Below, one piece after another: positions 35,571-43,128 of a DNA stretch of 63,671 nt. The notes below the pieces were generated by a model that saw only the letters and a program-made list of their open reading frames with translations, searched no databases and had not been told where the DNA came from. This DNA comes from Cohnella sp. (GTDB taxonomy: Bacteria > Bacillota > Bacilli > Paenibacillales > Paenibacillaceae), in contig JAQBPQ010000141.1 of the NCBI GenBank assembly GCA_028287445.1, forward strand, positions 1 to 63,671. The letters are read 5' to 3'. Positions within the stretch are counted from its first letter, which is position 1; each line of letters begins with the position of its first letter. Position numbers and translations under genes: made by a program.

Positions 35571-36092
35571 ATGAGCATCCTCCGCAACACCGATCTTCCC
35601 CCGACGTTTCACACGGAAGAAGAATTGTTGGTCGAACTGTACCGCCAAATGCTGCGGGTCGTTCGGTACAAGCTGCACAACAAGAACGACGCCGGAGATG
35701 TGGTTCAAGAAGCATGGGTTCGAATTTTAGAGAAACACTCGAGTTTGCGTGAATCGGACAAGCTCATTCCGTGGGCCAAAACGATCGCGTCCAATCTGGC
35801 CTCCAACGCCAATCGTGCCAAACGGTTGGAAGCGGTTTATGACGGTTACGTTCGCTATTTGTCAAGCCAAAGCTCTATCCCTGAGCCGGAGTTGTTGACG
35901 GAATTGTCCGATCTGCTCGGAAGGCTGGATCCCCAGACACGCACGCTGCTGCTTTACAAATTTTATTACGGCTTCAAGGACGACGAGATCGCCGCTGCGA
36001 TGGATGTTCCCGTGGGTACGGTCAAAGCCCGGATTCATCGGAGCAAAGCCCGGCTCAAGGAACAGGTTCGGGAAGAGTTTCCGAATACATAA
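35571..36092 (+). CDS. ECF-type RNA polymerase sigma factor
   Basis: Sigma-70 family protein of 173 aa with only regions 2 and 4. Region 2 (about 20-85) includes YRQMLRVVRYKLHNKNDAGDVVQEAWVRIL, and region 4 (about 110-165) includes LDPQTRTLLLYKFYYGFKDDEIAAAMDVPVGTVKARIHRSKARLKEQ. No anti-sigma factor gene is adjacent; the next gene is a tiny SASP-like frame. ATG 35571 lies 11 nt after GAGGAG. A GTG at 35559 and an out-of-frame ATG also exist. The stimulus and regulon are unknown. Confidence 0.85.
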   Translation: MSILRNTDLPPTFHTEEELLVELYRQMLRVVRYKLHNKNDAGDVVQEAWVRILEKHSSLRESDKLIPWAKTIASNLASNANRAKRLEAVYDGYVRYLSSQSSIPEPELLTELSDLLGRLDPQTRTLLLYKFYYGFKDDEIAAAMDVPVGTVKARIHRSKARLKEQVREEFPNT

Positions 36093-36138
36093 ACAACCCC
36101 TTCTCCGCTCAAGCTAACAGCGGGGAGGTGAGGTCAAC

Positions 36139-36282
36139 ATGGCTAAAAACAGAAAGCTGAGAACGAGCGGCAACTCCAACGCTGCCCAGACGGAATTCGC
36201 TTCGGACAGAGGCAGCAACAACGGCAGTGCCTGCGGTACAGGAGCATCCACGAACAATTCGAACCGCAGCAGCAATAGATAA
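36139..36282 (+). CDS. 47-residue SASP-like protein (possible gamma-type)
   Basis: A short frame with a good SD (GGGGAGGTGAGG, ending 7 nt before the ATG) encodes a basic, Asn/Ser/Gly-rich, unstructured peptide. It contains QTEFASD, close to the TEFASE sequence where the GPR protease cuts gamma-type small acid-soluble spore proteins (SspE). Gamma SASPs are amino-acid stores in spores and are low-complexity. This one is shorter than SspE and has a single site. It follows the sigma factor gene by 46 bp and is closed by a terminator. The identification is tentative. Confidence 0.5.
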   Translation: MAKNRKLRTSGNSNAAQTEFASDRGSNNGSACGTGASTNNSNRSSNR

Positions 36283-36309
36283 TTGGGAATCTTACTTCAA
36301 CCGCCATCA

Positions 36310-36341
36310 TGAGAGGGACCTAATGGTTCCTCTTTTTCTGT
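36310..36341 (+). terminator. Terminator after the SASP-like gene
   Basis: AGAGGGACC - TAAT - GGTTCCTCT followed by TTTTC. Confidence 0.85.
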
Positions 36342-36391
36342 ACTTTTGAAGCAATCATTCCCGCATCTTTCTGGCAGGAGGAAAAGCGTTC

Positions 36392-37174
36392 ATGACAAAC
36401 CCGTCTCTGGATCATACGATGGATAAGCAAAGGTTGCTGCGCGATCTCCGGCAATTGGGTGTACAACCGGGCATGGAACTGCTCGTCCACAGCTCACTGT
36501 CGCGTATTGGTCATGTGGAGGGCGGTGCAAATACCGTCATTGACGTTTTGTTGGAGTCGATCGACCCGGCCAAGGGCACGCTGCTTGTGCCGACGTTAAC
36601 CGGATCGAGCGCGGACGGACCGCAACACCCTCCCCGTTTCGACACCAAGGAGTCTCGTTGCTGGACAGGTCTCATTCCCGAAACCTTACGGTTGCGGGAG
36701 GAGGCGTATCGCTCCGTAAGTCCTACCCATTCTGTAGCCGCAATCGGCAAACATGCTTTCGAATGGACCAGAGGCCATGAAGATTGCTGGACACCTTGCG
36801 GCTATGGCAGCCCGTATTACCGGTTGTGCCGGCGAGGCGGCCATATTTTGCTGCTTGGCGTCACGCTGGAATCGAACACAACGTTCCATACGGTGGAAGA
36901 AGTGGTCGGAGTTTCTTATCATCTCCAGTCCATACCGGTCACATGCGCAATGACGGATGTCGATGGAAATGAGATTGTGCGGCAACTGATGCTCCACGAT
37001 TGGGGAACACCGAGAAGGTTTTCCGTCTTGGAGCCTGCACTCCTCGCAGAAGGAATCATGAAACGAGCACGGATCGGTCAAGCCGACTCTTTGCTTATCG
37101 ATGCCGCCCGGATGTTTACTTACGCCTCCGCTCGACTCATGAACGATCCTCGCCTCTTTGTATCTCCGACCTGA
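36392..37174 (+). CDS. AAC(3)-family N-acetyltransferase (YokD-like)
   Basis: Protein of 260 aa of the aminoglycoside 3-N-acetyltransferase fold. Marks are LRQLGVQPGMELLVHSSLSRIGHVEGGANTVIDVLL, LLVPTLTGSS, SVSPTHSVAAIGKHA and the region GGHILLLGVTLESNTTFHTVEE, which holds the conserved catalytic His/Glu. Chromosomal members such as B. subtilis YokD are common in soil bacilli, and many do not confer resistance. Substrate and phenotype cannot be inferred here. ATG 36392 follows CAGGAGGAAAAG. Confidence 0.82.
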   Translation: MTNPSLDHTMDKQRLLRDLRQLGVQPGMELLVHSSLSRIGHVEGGANTVIDVLLESIDPAKGTLLVPTLTGSSADGPQHPPRFDTKESRCWTGLIPETLRLREEAYRSVSPTHSVAAIGKHAFEWTRGHEDCWTPCGYGSPYYRLCRRGGHILLLGVTLESNTTFHTVEEVVGVSYHLQSIPVTCAMTDVDGNEIVRQLMLHDWGTPRRFSVLEPALLAEGIMKRARIGQADSLLIDAARMFTYASARLMNDPRLFVSPT

Positions 37175-37277
37175 GACGGATGAAGGTTTCCAACCCGCGC
37201 CGCTGTCCGCTGGAGCTGGCTTGCATTATACTGGGGTCAAGTTACGATATTTTGCGGCAAATCGGAGGAAATCAATT

Positions 37278-38333
37278 ATGCAACAGTCTATCTTGCACCG
37301 CCTGTTTTGGGGGATGGTGATCATTGCAGTCGGGGTTGTATTTCTGCTCAACCAGACCGGCGCAACCACCTTCGATCTCGGTGACTTGTTTAAGAACTTC
37401 TGGCCTGTGTTCATCATTTTGTTCGGTGTTCAGGGATTGCTTATTCAACGGGCCGGCGGATTTTGGTGGAACCCCATCGTGATTTTGGTCGGAATTGTGT
37501 TCCTCGGGAGAAATTTGGGCTGGTTCACTTGGAACGTAGGGGATATCTTCCGTTTGATCGGTCCGGTTGTCCTCATTCTGTTCGGCATTAACATGATCCT
37601 TAGAGGAAGCAAACCGAAGCGGGACAAATACCGCGCAGATTGGAAGGCTAACGGCTGGAACCCGGTGACGCCGCCGCCGGTCGTGCCTCAGCCGCCGTTG
37701 GAGCCGTTGGGACCGCCGCCGGCCCCACCCATGTCGGAAGATCCGAACGCTTCCTTTTCAGGTACGCAAAACAACATGCCTCGCCAGGATACGCCTCCGC
37801 CGAATGAACAGTGGAACCAAAAGCAAACGCACCGAGAAGAACAATGGCAGCAACGCCACGCTTACCGCCAAGAGCGGTGGCAGCAGCGACAGGAGCACAG
37901 AGAGGAACGCAGGAAACATCAGCATGAGTGGTGGCATCACCACTACGACCCGAACCGCGATCAACATAACCGTTTCATCGGCGATGTGCATATCGGACAC
38001 GATTACTGGGAGTTGCGGCCGATGTCCATTTCCCATTTCATCGGAGACACGACGCTCGATTTGACCAAGGCGCAAATTCCGCTTGGCGAAACCCGAATTT
38101 ACGTATCCTGCTTTATCGGAGACGTCAAAGTGTTCGTGCCGAACGACCTTGGCGTGGGGATCCAAGTCGTATCCAGCTCACTCATCGGAGACGTCAAGGT
38201 TCTCGATCACAAACGCGGCGGATTTTTTAATCAAATGACGGTGGAAACGCCGAGTTATTCCGATACGGACAAACGGGTCGTACTCATCGCCAGTTCTTTC
38301 ATCGGTGATGTCCGGGTGACGAAAGTAGGTTAA
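37278..38333 (+). CDS. liaF: LiaF-like membrane inhibitor of LiaRS
   Basis: Membrane protein of 351 aa. Four N-terminal hydrophobic segments (about 7-25, 33-52, 58-76, 85-103) form the DUF5668-type part. The C-terminal ~115 residues are the LiaF domain (cell-wall-active antibiotics response) with the recurring motif FIGDV or LIGDV five times. Between them is a long linker: Pro-rich (about 128-165), then Gln/Trp/Arg/His-rich with repeated QRxxxRxERW units (about 175-225). LiaF holds LiaS inactive until the envelope is damaged. ATG 37278 follows ATCGGAGG. It is followed at once by liaS. Confidence 0.92.
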   Translation: MQQSILHRLFWGMVIIAVGVVFLLNQTGATTFDLGDLFKNFWPVFIILFGVQGLLIQRAGGFWWNPIVILVGIVFLGRNLGWFTWNVGDIFRLIGPVVLILFGINMILRGSKPKRDKYRADWKANGWNPVTPPPVVPQPPLEPLGPPPAPPMSEDPNASFSGTQNNMPRQDTPPPNEQWNQKQTHREEQWQQRHAYRQERWQQRQEHREERRKHQHEWWHHHYDPNRDQHNRFIGDVHIGHDYWELRPMSISHFIGDTTLDLTKAQIPLGETRIYVSCFIGDVKVFVPNDLGVGIQVVSSSLIGDVKVLDHKRGGFFNQMTVETPSYSDTDKRVVLIASSFIGDVRVTKVG

Positions 38334-38337
38334 ACGA

Positions 38338-39384
38338 ATGATGCGTTTGGTTCGCAACAGCAAATGGGAGACGGCGATTTACGCGGGTGTCTCCACGCTC
38401 GTCTTGATGCTGCTTTTATACTTCGGTTGGGTTGCGCAGGCCGACGTCCCGCCCGTCATGGAGTCTTGGCTCGGCTGGACGTTCGTGTTCCTGATCGTAC
38501 AGATGGCGGTCGCATATATGATCGGCCATCGTACGCAGCGCCGTCTAGACCAGTTGCAGTTGGCCCTCAAACAGGCCAAGGCGGGAAACTGGAACGCGCG
38601 GCTTCCCTCCTTGGGGATGGATGCCTTCGGCGGAGTCTATAACGAATTCAACGATATGTTGTCCCGTCTGGAAGCTCGTTTGAAACTGCTTCAGCAACTG
38701 GGAGAGCGGGACATCATGGAGGAGGCTTCTTCCAAAGAAGCGATTGTGTTGGAGGAACGCCGAAGACTCGCCCGCGACTTGCATGATACGGTCAGCCAGC
38801 AGTTGTTCGCCCTTCATATGTCCGCATCTTCCCTGCCGAAGCTGCTGGAAAAGGATCAAGCGCACGCCCACAAGGTGATGGAGCAATTGATCGCAATGTC
38901 CTCCTCGGCGCAGCGTGAGATGCGGGGGCTGATCGCTCAGCTTCGGCCCATGGAGCTGCAAGGTCGAACATTGGCGGAAGCGCTGGAACGCTGGTTTCCG
39001 GATTATTGCCGGCACAATGGGCTGCAAGGTACGCTGGATATACAGTTGCAAGGACCGTTGTCCGAAGCGAAGGAACATCAATTGTTTCTCGTGATCCAGG
39101 AAGCGATGGCCAATGTGGTCAAACACGCGGAAGCCGGCACTGTCCGGCTGATGCTCGGTGAAACCGACCGCCAAGTAACGCTGCAAATTGAGGACAACGG
39201 AACCGGCTTTCAGGCGGATCAAGTTCGTGAAGGGGCATACGGTTTGTCCACAATGAGCGAGCGCGCGCTGAAGATGGGCGGGGAAGCCGAGATTGTGACG
39301 AAACAAGGAGCCGGCACCCGTGTCCGGGTATCGTTTCCGAAATTTGATGAAAAAGCCGCAACCGACAGACAGAGGAGCGAATAA
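38338..39384 (+). CDS. liaS: LiaS sensor histidine kinase
   Basis: NarL-type kinase of 348 aa. Two helices (about 12-31 and 43-62) are separated by a very short loop, typical of intramembrane-sensing kinases. A HAMP domain (about 65-120), a HisKA_3 domain with the phospho-acceptor His in RRLARDLHDTVSQQLFALHM, and an ATPase domain (VIQEAMANVVKHAEAG, IEDNGTGF) follow. It begins 4 nt after liaF, with ATG codons at 38338 and 38341. Together with LiaF and LiaR it forms the response to lipid-II-targeting antibiotics. Confidence 0.93.
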   Translation: MMRLVRNSKWETAIYAGVSTLVLMLLLYFGWVAQADVPPVMESWLGWTFVFLIVQMAVAYMIGHRTQRRLDQLQLALKQAKAGNWNARLPSLGMDAFGGVYNEFNDMLSRLEARLKLLQQLGERDIMEEASSKEAIVLEERRRLARDLHDTVSQQLFALHMSASSLPKLLEKDQAHAHKVMEQLIAMSSSAQREMRGLIAQLRPMELQGRTLAEALERWFPDYCRHNGLQGTLDIQLQGPLSEAKEHQLFLVIQEAMANVVKHAEAGTVRLMLGETDRQVTLQIEDNGTGFQADQVREGAYGLSTMSERALKMGGEAEIVTKQGAGTRVRVSFPKFDEKAATDRQRSE

Positions 39385-39386
39385 AA

Positions 39387-40061
39387 GTGAGCGTTGGGGA
39401 AACGACCGTATCGAATGTTTTGATCGTGGACGATCACGAAATGGTGCGAATGGGACTCAAAACGTATCTCATGCTGGATTCGAGGTTTGATGTGATCGGC
39501 GAAGCGTCCGGCGGACAAGAAGCAATTCGAAAACTGACAGAGGGTGGATTTGACGGTAAAATGCCCCACTTGGTGCTCATGGATTTGATGATGCCGGAGA
39601 TGAACGGGGTAGAGACCACGAAAGCATTGCTGGAACGGTTTCCCGAGCTTCGGATTATTATATTGACGAGCTTCTTGGAGGACGATAAAATCGTTGAGGC
39701 CATCGAAGCAGGTGCGGTCAGTTATGTACTTAAGACGGTGTCGGCCGACGAGCTGATTTATGCGATGCAAGGGGCGCTTCGCAACATGCCGGTCATGAGC
39801 GGGGATGTTTCCCAGGCATTGACCCGCGGACTGCGCAAACGCTCTGTGCAAAGCGAAGATGAAGGCTTGACGGAACGCGAACGGGAAGTGCTCCTGCTCA
39901 TTGCCGAGGGCAAATCCAACAAGGAGATCGGGGATGAGCTGCACATCAGCGTCAAAACCGTGAAAACCCACGTAAGCAACCTGCTCATGAAATGCGAACT
40001 CGAGGATCGTACGCAGCTCGCCATTCACGCCCACCGCAAAGGATGGGTGAAACAGGGATAA
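39387..40061 (+). CDS. liaR: LiaR response regulator
   Basis: NarL/FixJ-type regulator of 224 aa. The receiver (about 1-130) has the Asp pair in VLIVDDHEMVRMG, the phospho-Asp in LVLMDLMMPEMNG and Lys in SYVLKTVSAD. The LuxR-type DNA-binding domain (about 155-215) contains LTEREREVLLLIAEGKSNKEIGDELHIS. The start is a GTG at 39387, two bases past the liaS stop. LiaR normally activates its own operon. Confidence 0.93.
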   Translation: MSVGETTVSNVLIVDDHEMVRMGLKTYLMLDSRFDVIGEASGGQEAIRKLTEGGFDGKMPHLVLMDLMMPEMNGVETTKALLERFPELRIIILTSFLEDDKIVEAIEAGAVSYVLKTVSADELIYAMQGALRNMPVMSGDVSQALTRGLRKRSVQSEDEGLTEREREVLLLIAEGKSNKEIGDELHISVKTVKTHVSNLLMKCELEDRTQLAIHAHRKGWVKQG

Positions 40062-40111
40062 CTAGCGCGAGCAGTGGATATGCTAAAGGGTAAAAGGGGG
40101 AGACCCAGACC

Positions 40112-40525
40112 ATGTATCCGATCTCTTCTTCCCTCACCTCGCAAGTTCAGGAATTCGATAAAGTTCGGAGCGCTGTGGCAGGACATGGTTTTACATTGAG
40201 CGGCAATTGGGATTATGACAGCGGGACATTCGATTGCGCGTTGGACGACGCCAACCAAGTGTGGCTGCGGCTCCCTTTTGACGTGACGATCGGTAACCTG
40301 GACAGCGAGACGGACGAGACGGATGCCAAAATCCGTTTCGGCGAACCGTTCGTTTTAAAACATGTGTATAACGAAGGTCTGGATCGGGAAGCGCAGCCTC
40401 GAACGGCGGGGGCGGTGCTTGATCAATTCTCTGACCCGGTTAACGCGGATGCGGACATCGAGCCTCGCTGGATCGAGAAAGCTAAGCAACGGTTACAAGA
40501 GATTGAAACGATCTATCCCGTTTAA
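40112..40525 (+). CDS. YugN-like family protein
   Basis: Soluble acidic protein of 137 aa in the YugN family: GHGFTLSGNWDYDSGTFDCALDDANQVWLRLPFDV and the C-terminal IEPRWIEKAKQRLQEIE. Members are of unknown function in bacilli. ATG 40112 follows AAAAGGGGGAGACCC. It stands alone, with a terminator at 40564-40599. Confidence 0.8.
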   Translation: MYPISSSLTSQVQEFDKVRSAVAGHGFTLSGNWDYDSGTFDCALDDANQVWLRLPFDVTIGNLDSETDETDAKIRFGEPFVLKHVYNEGLDREAQPRTAGAVLDQFSDPVNADADIEPRWIEKAKQRLQEIETIYPV

Positions 40526-40563
40526 CCCAGAGGAGCAGGTTACGCTTCATGACGGAATAGGAG

Positions 40564-40599
40564 AAAAATCGTCGGGAATGTTTTCTGACGATTTTTTGT
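40564..40599 (+). terminator. Terminator after yugN-like gene
   Basis: AAAAATCGTC - GGGAATGTTTTCT - GACGATTTTTT. Confidence 0.88.
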
Positions 40600-40771
40600 T
40601 TGCTCCGGTTGTTTTTTAACAGCTCGAATTGGATAATGAAGCGGGAAGGGAATTTTTTGCGTTTTTTACTTCGCGTTCATTTCCGTTTAAGATAGTTTTA
40701 AGGTTCGCAGTCCAAGATAGAGTCAGGAAGTCAGAACAGCGTAACCGAATCGCGCCAAGGAGGAATGAACG

Positions 40772-42331
40772 ATGGACGATCAAAACAAGAAACCGGAAGA
40801 TGAGCAGGGTTTTTCATATGGCGGTCAGAACCGTCCGGATCATCGCGAAGAAGAGCCGGTCACCCGGGAGCAAAGAGACGATCCTTACGCGGGAGTCCGC
40901 AACGAATCGGAACCGTACAGTTTCGGACCGTTCGGAAGCCAGCCGCCTTACCGGCAGAATCGAGGCGGGCAGCCGGCAGACCCGTCGCAGACGGAAGTCG
41001 TACCCGCCACACGGGAATACCGGCCTTTCACGGTATCCAGCAATGGCCGGGGAGGCGCTTGGCAGGCTCCGCCCAGACGCAGTTCCTTTCGCTCGCTTTT
41101 TGCGGGGTTCATGGTAGGAGTTATCGTGCTGGGAGGCTTGATGTTCGCGGCGGATCGCGGCAACTGGTTCTCGTCTCAGATGTTAGGCGGCAGCACAGTG
41201 GCTCCCCCCGCTGCGAGAACGGCGAGCAATCCTGTAAGCAACTCGGCGGACGTCGTACGGCCGAACAATATTGCGAAAATTTTCCAGCAATCGTCTCCTG
41301 CGGTCGTTAAAATTGAAACTTATGTAAACCCGAGTTCCAGCCAAGGCGGGTCGCCGGACGATTTCTTCCGCCAGTTTTTCGGTGACGGCACGGGTAACGG
41401 TGGCAATGGAGGCGGTAACGGAGGCGGCAACGGCAGCGGTGGAAACGGCGGCAACAGCGGTTCGCTGCAGCAAAGCGGAATGGGCTCCGGCTTCCTCTTT
41501 GATTCCACCGGCTATATTTTAACCAATCAGCACGTCATTGCGGATGCGTCAGATATCCAAGTGACCGTCGTTGGCCATAACAAGCCGTTCAAAGCCAAGC
41601 TGCTTGGATCCAACTACGATCTGGACTTGGCGGTACTCAAAATCGAAGGCAGCGATTTCCCGACCCTGAAGATTGGCGACTCCGGCGCTTCCAACATGGG
41701 AGACTGGGTAGTGGCAATCGGCAATCCCTACGGCTTCGACCATACGGTAACCGTTGGTATTCTAAGCTCTACAGAACGTAAAATCAGCATTCAAGATCAA
41801 GCCGGAACCCGCAATTATGAACATCTTCTGCAGACTGACGCTTCCATCAACCCCGGCAACTCCGGCGGCCCGCTGCTGAACTTGAGTGGTGAGGTCATTG
41901 GGATCAACACCGCGGTCAGCTCACAGGCACAAGGAATCGGGTTCGCGATTCCCACGAGCACGATTTCGGGAGTGCTGAATGATTTGAAGAACAACAAGCA
42001 AATTCCGAAAAAACCGGATCCGTTTATCGGAGCGAGCTTGTACACGTTAACGCCTGATGTTGCCAAAAAGTTAGGCGCCGCAGGAACGACCGGGGCATGG
42101 GTCAAAGATGTCGTATACGGATCCCCTGCTTTTAAGGCAGATCTGAGAGCTTATGATATCATTACCGGAATAGACGGCACGCCGTGCAAAGACAATAATG
42201 AACTGGTAGCCGCCATCAAAAAGAAAAGCATCGGGGATAAGGTAACCCTTAACATTATTCGGAACGCCCAAAAGATGGATTTGTCGGTTGAGATCGCCGA
42301 CAAGAACAAGTTCCAGTCGACTCAACCATAA
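40772..42331 (+). CDS. HtrA-like membrane serine protease
   Basis: Membrane-anchored S1C protease of 519 aa. A long disordered cytoplasmic N-terminus (about 1-105, rich in Pro, Gln, Arg) precedes one helix (about 109-128). Outside lie the trypsin-like domain and a PDZ domain (about 405-505). The triad is His in LTNQHVIADA, Asp in NYDLDLAVLKIEG and Ser in NPGNSGGPLLNLSGEV. A Gly/Asn repeat (about 208-230) fills the loop between N-terminal strands. It degrades or refolds damaged secreted proteins. ATG 40772 follows CAAGGAGGAATG. A two-component pair follows, as with htrB-cssRS in Bacillus. Confidence 0.93.
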   Translation: MDDQNKKPEDEQGFSYGGQNRPDHREEEPVTREQRDDPYAGVRNESEPYSFGPFGSQPPYRQNRGGQPADPSQTEVVPATREYRPFTVSSNGRGGAWQAPPRRSSFRSLFAGFMVGVIVLGGLMFAADRGNWFSSQMLGGSTVAPPAARTASNPVSNSADVVRPNNIAKIFQQSSPAVVKIETYVNPSSSQGGSPDDFFRQFFGDGTGNGGNGGGNGGGNGSGGNGGNSGSLQQSGMGSGFLFDSTGYILTNQHVIADASDIQVTVVGHNKPFKAKLLGSNYDLDLAVLKIEGSDFPTLKIGDSGASNMGDWVVAIGNPYGFDHTVTVGILSSTERKISIQDQAGTRNYEHLLQTDASINPGNSGGPLLNLSGEVIGINTAVSSQAQGIGFAIPTSTISGVLNDLKNNKQIPKKPDPFIGASLYTLTPDVAKKLGAAGTTGAWVKDVVYGSPAFKADLRAYDIITGIDGTPCKDNNELVAAIKKKSIGDKVTLNIIRNAQKMDLSVEIADKNKFQSTQP

Positions 42332-42352
42332 TAACGAACAATCACGTGTATC

Positions 42353-42392
42353 AGCGGGACGGTCCGGAAACGGGCTTCTCCCGCTGTTTTTG
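42353..42392 (+). terminator. Terminator after htrA
   Basis: AGCGGGA ... TCCCGCT hairpin followed by GTTTTTG. Confidence 0.75.
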
Positions 42393-42440
42393 TAAATCCG
42401 TTAAAATGAGGATACATGCTTATAGGAGGGCGGTTCTCGC

Positions 42441-43127
42441 GTGAGACCCCATATCGTGGTCATCGACGATGACGAGAAAATCATTTCGTTATTGCGGCGA
42501 AGTCTGGCATTCGAAGGATACGACGTCACCACGGCACATGACGGCGCCGAGGGACTGAAACAACTCGGTCAGCGCCAGGCCGACCTGGTCATTCTGGATG
42601 TGATGATGCCGAATATCGACGGTTGGGAAGTTTGCCGCAGGCTCAGGGAAGCCGGCGTGATTTCGCCGGTGCTGCTGCTGACGGCCCGGGACGACGTACA
42701 GGATCGCGTCAAGGGACTGGATCTGGGCGCTGACGATTATCTGGTTAAGCCTTTTGCGCTGGAAGAGCTGATGGCGCGTGTCCGTGCACTTCTGCGACGC
42801 AGGCCGGAAACGGCCGAGGAGGACGGCAGGCTGCGGTTCGACGATCTCGTGTTGGACGTGGACGGTCGGGAGACCATCCGGGCAGACCGGCGAATCGAGC
42901 TCACGGCCAAAGAGTTCGAGCTGCTCCGTATGTTCATGCAAAACCCGAAAAGGGTGCTTTCGAGGGATCAGATTATGGAGCGAATCTGGGGATATGACTT
43001 CAGCGGCGAATCCAACGTGCTGGAGGTTTACGTGGCCATGCTTAGGCAGAAGCTGGAGGAGCATGGAGGTAAACGGATCATCCAGACCGTACGCGGCGCC
43101 GGATACGTGATGAAAGGAGACAGTTAG
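42441..43127 (+). CDS. OmpR-family response regulator
   Basis: Response regulator of 228 aa. The receiver (about 1-120) has the acidic pair in VVIDDDEKI, the phospho-Asp in LVILDVMMPNIDGWEV and Lys in DDYLVKPFALEEL. The winged-helix DNA-binding domain (about 130-225) has IELTAKEFELLRMFMQNPKRVLSRDQIMERIWG and the wing sequence TVRGAGYVMKG. It starts with GTG at 42441 after TAGGAGGG. The kinase begins one base past its stop. Adjacency to htrA suggests a secretion- or heat-stress system like CssRS. This is not proven by sequence. Confidence 0.9.
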   Translation: MRPHIVVIDDDEKIISLLRRSLAFEGYDVTTAHDGAEGLKQLGQRQADLVILDVMMPNIDGWEVCRRLREAGVISPVLLLTARDDVQDRVKGLDLGADDYLVKPFALEELMARVRALLRRRPETAEEDGRLRFDDLVLDVDGRETIRADRRIELTAKEFELLRMFMQNPKRVLSRDQIMERIWGYDFSGESNVLEVYVAMLRQKLEEHGGKRIIQTVRGAGYVMKGDS

Positions 43128-43128
43128 G

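Noticed and set aside
36392-37174. Acquired aminoglycoside resistance gene
   Set aside because: The protein is of the chromosomal YokD type, with ordinary base composition and no mobile element; resistance cannot be claimed.
41395-41465. Tandem GGNGGNAAC repeat as a CRISPR or VNTR locus
   Set aside because: It is an in-frame Gly/Asn coding repeat inside htrA without spacers.
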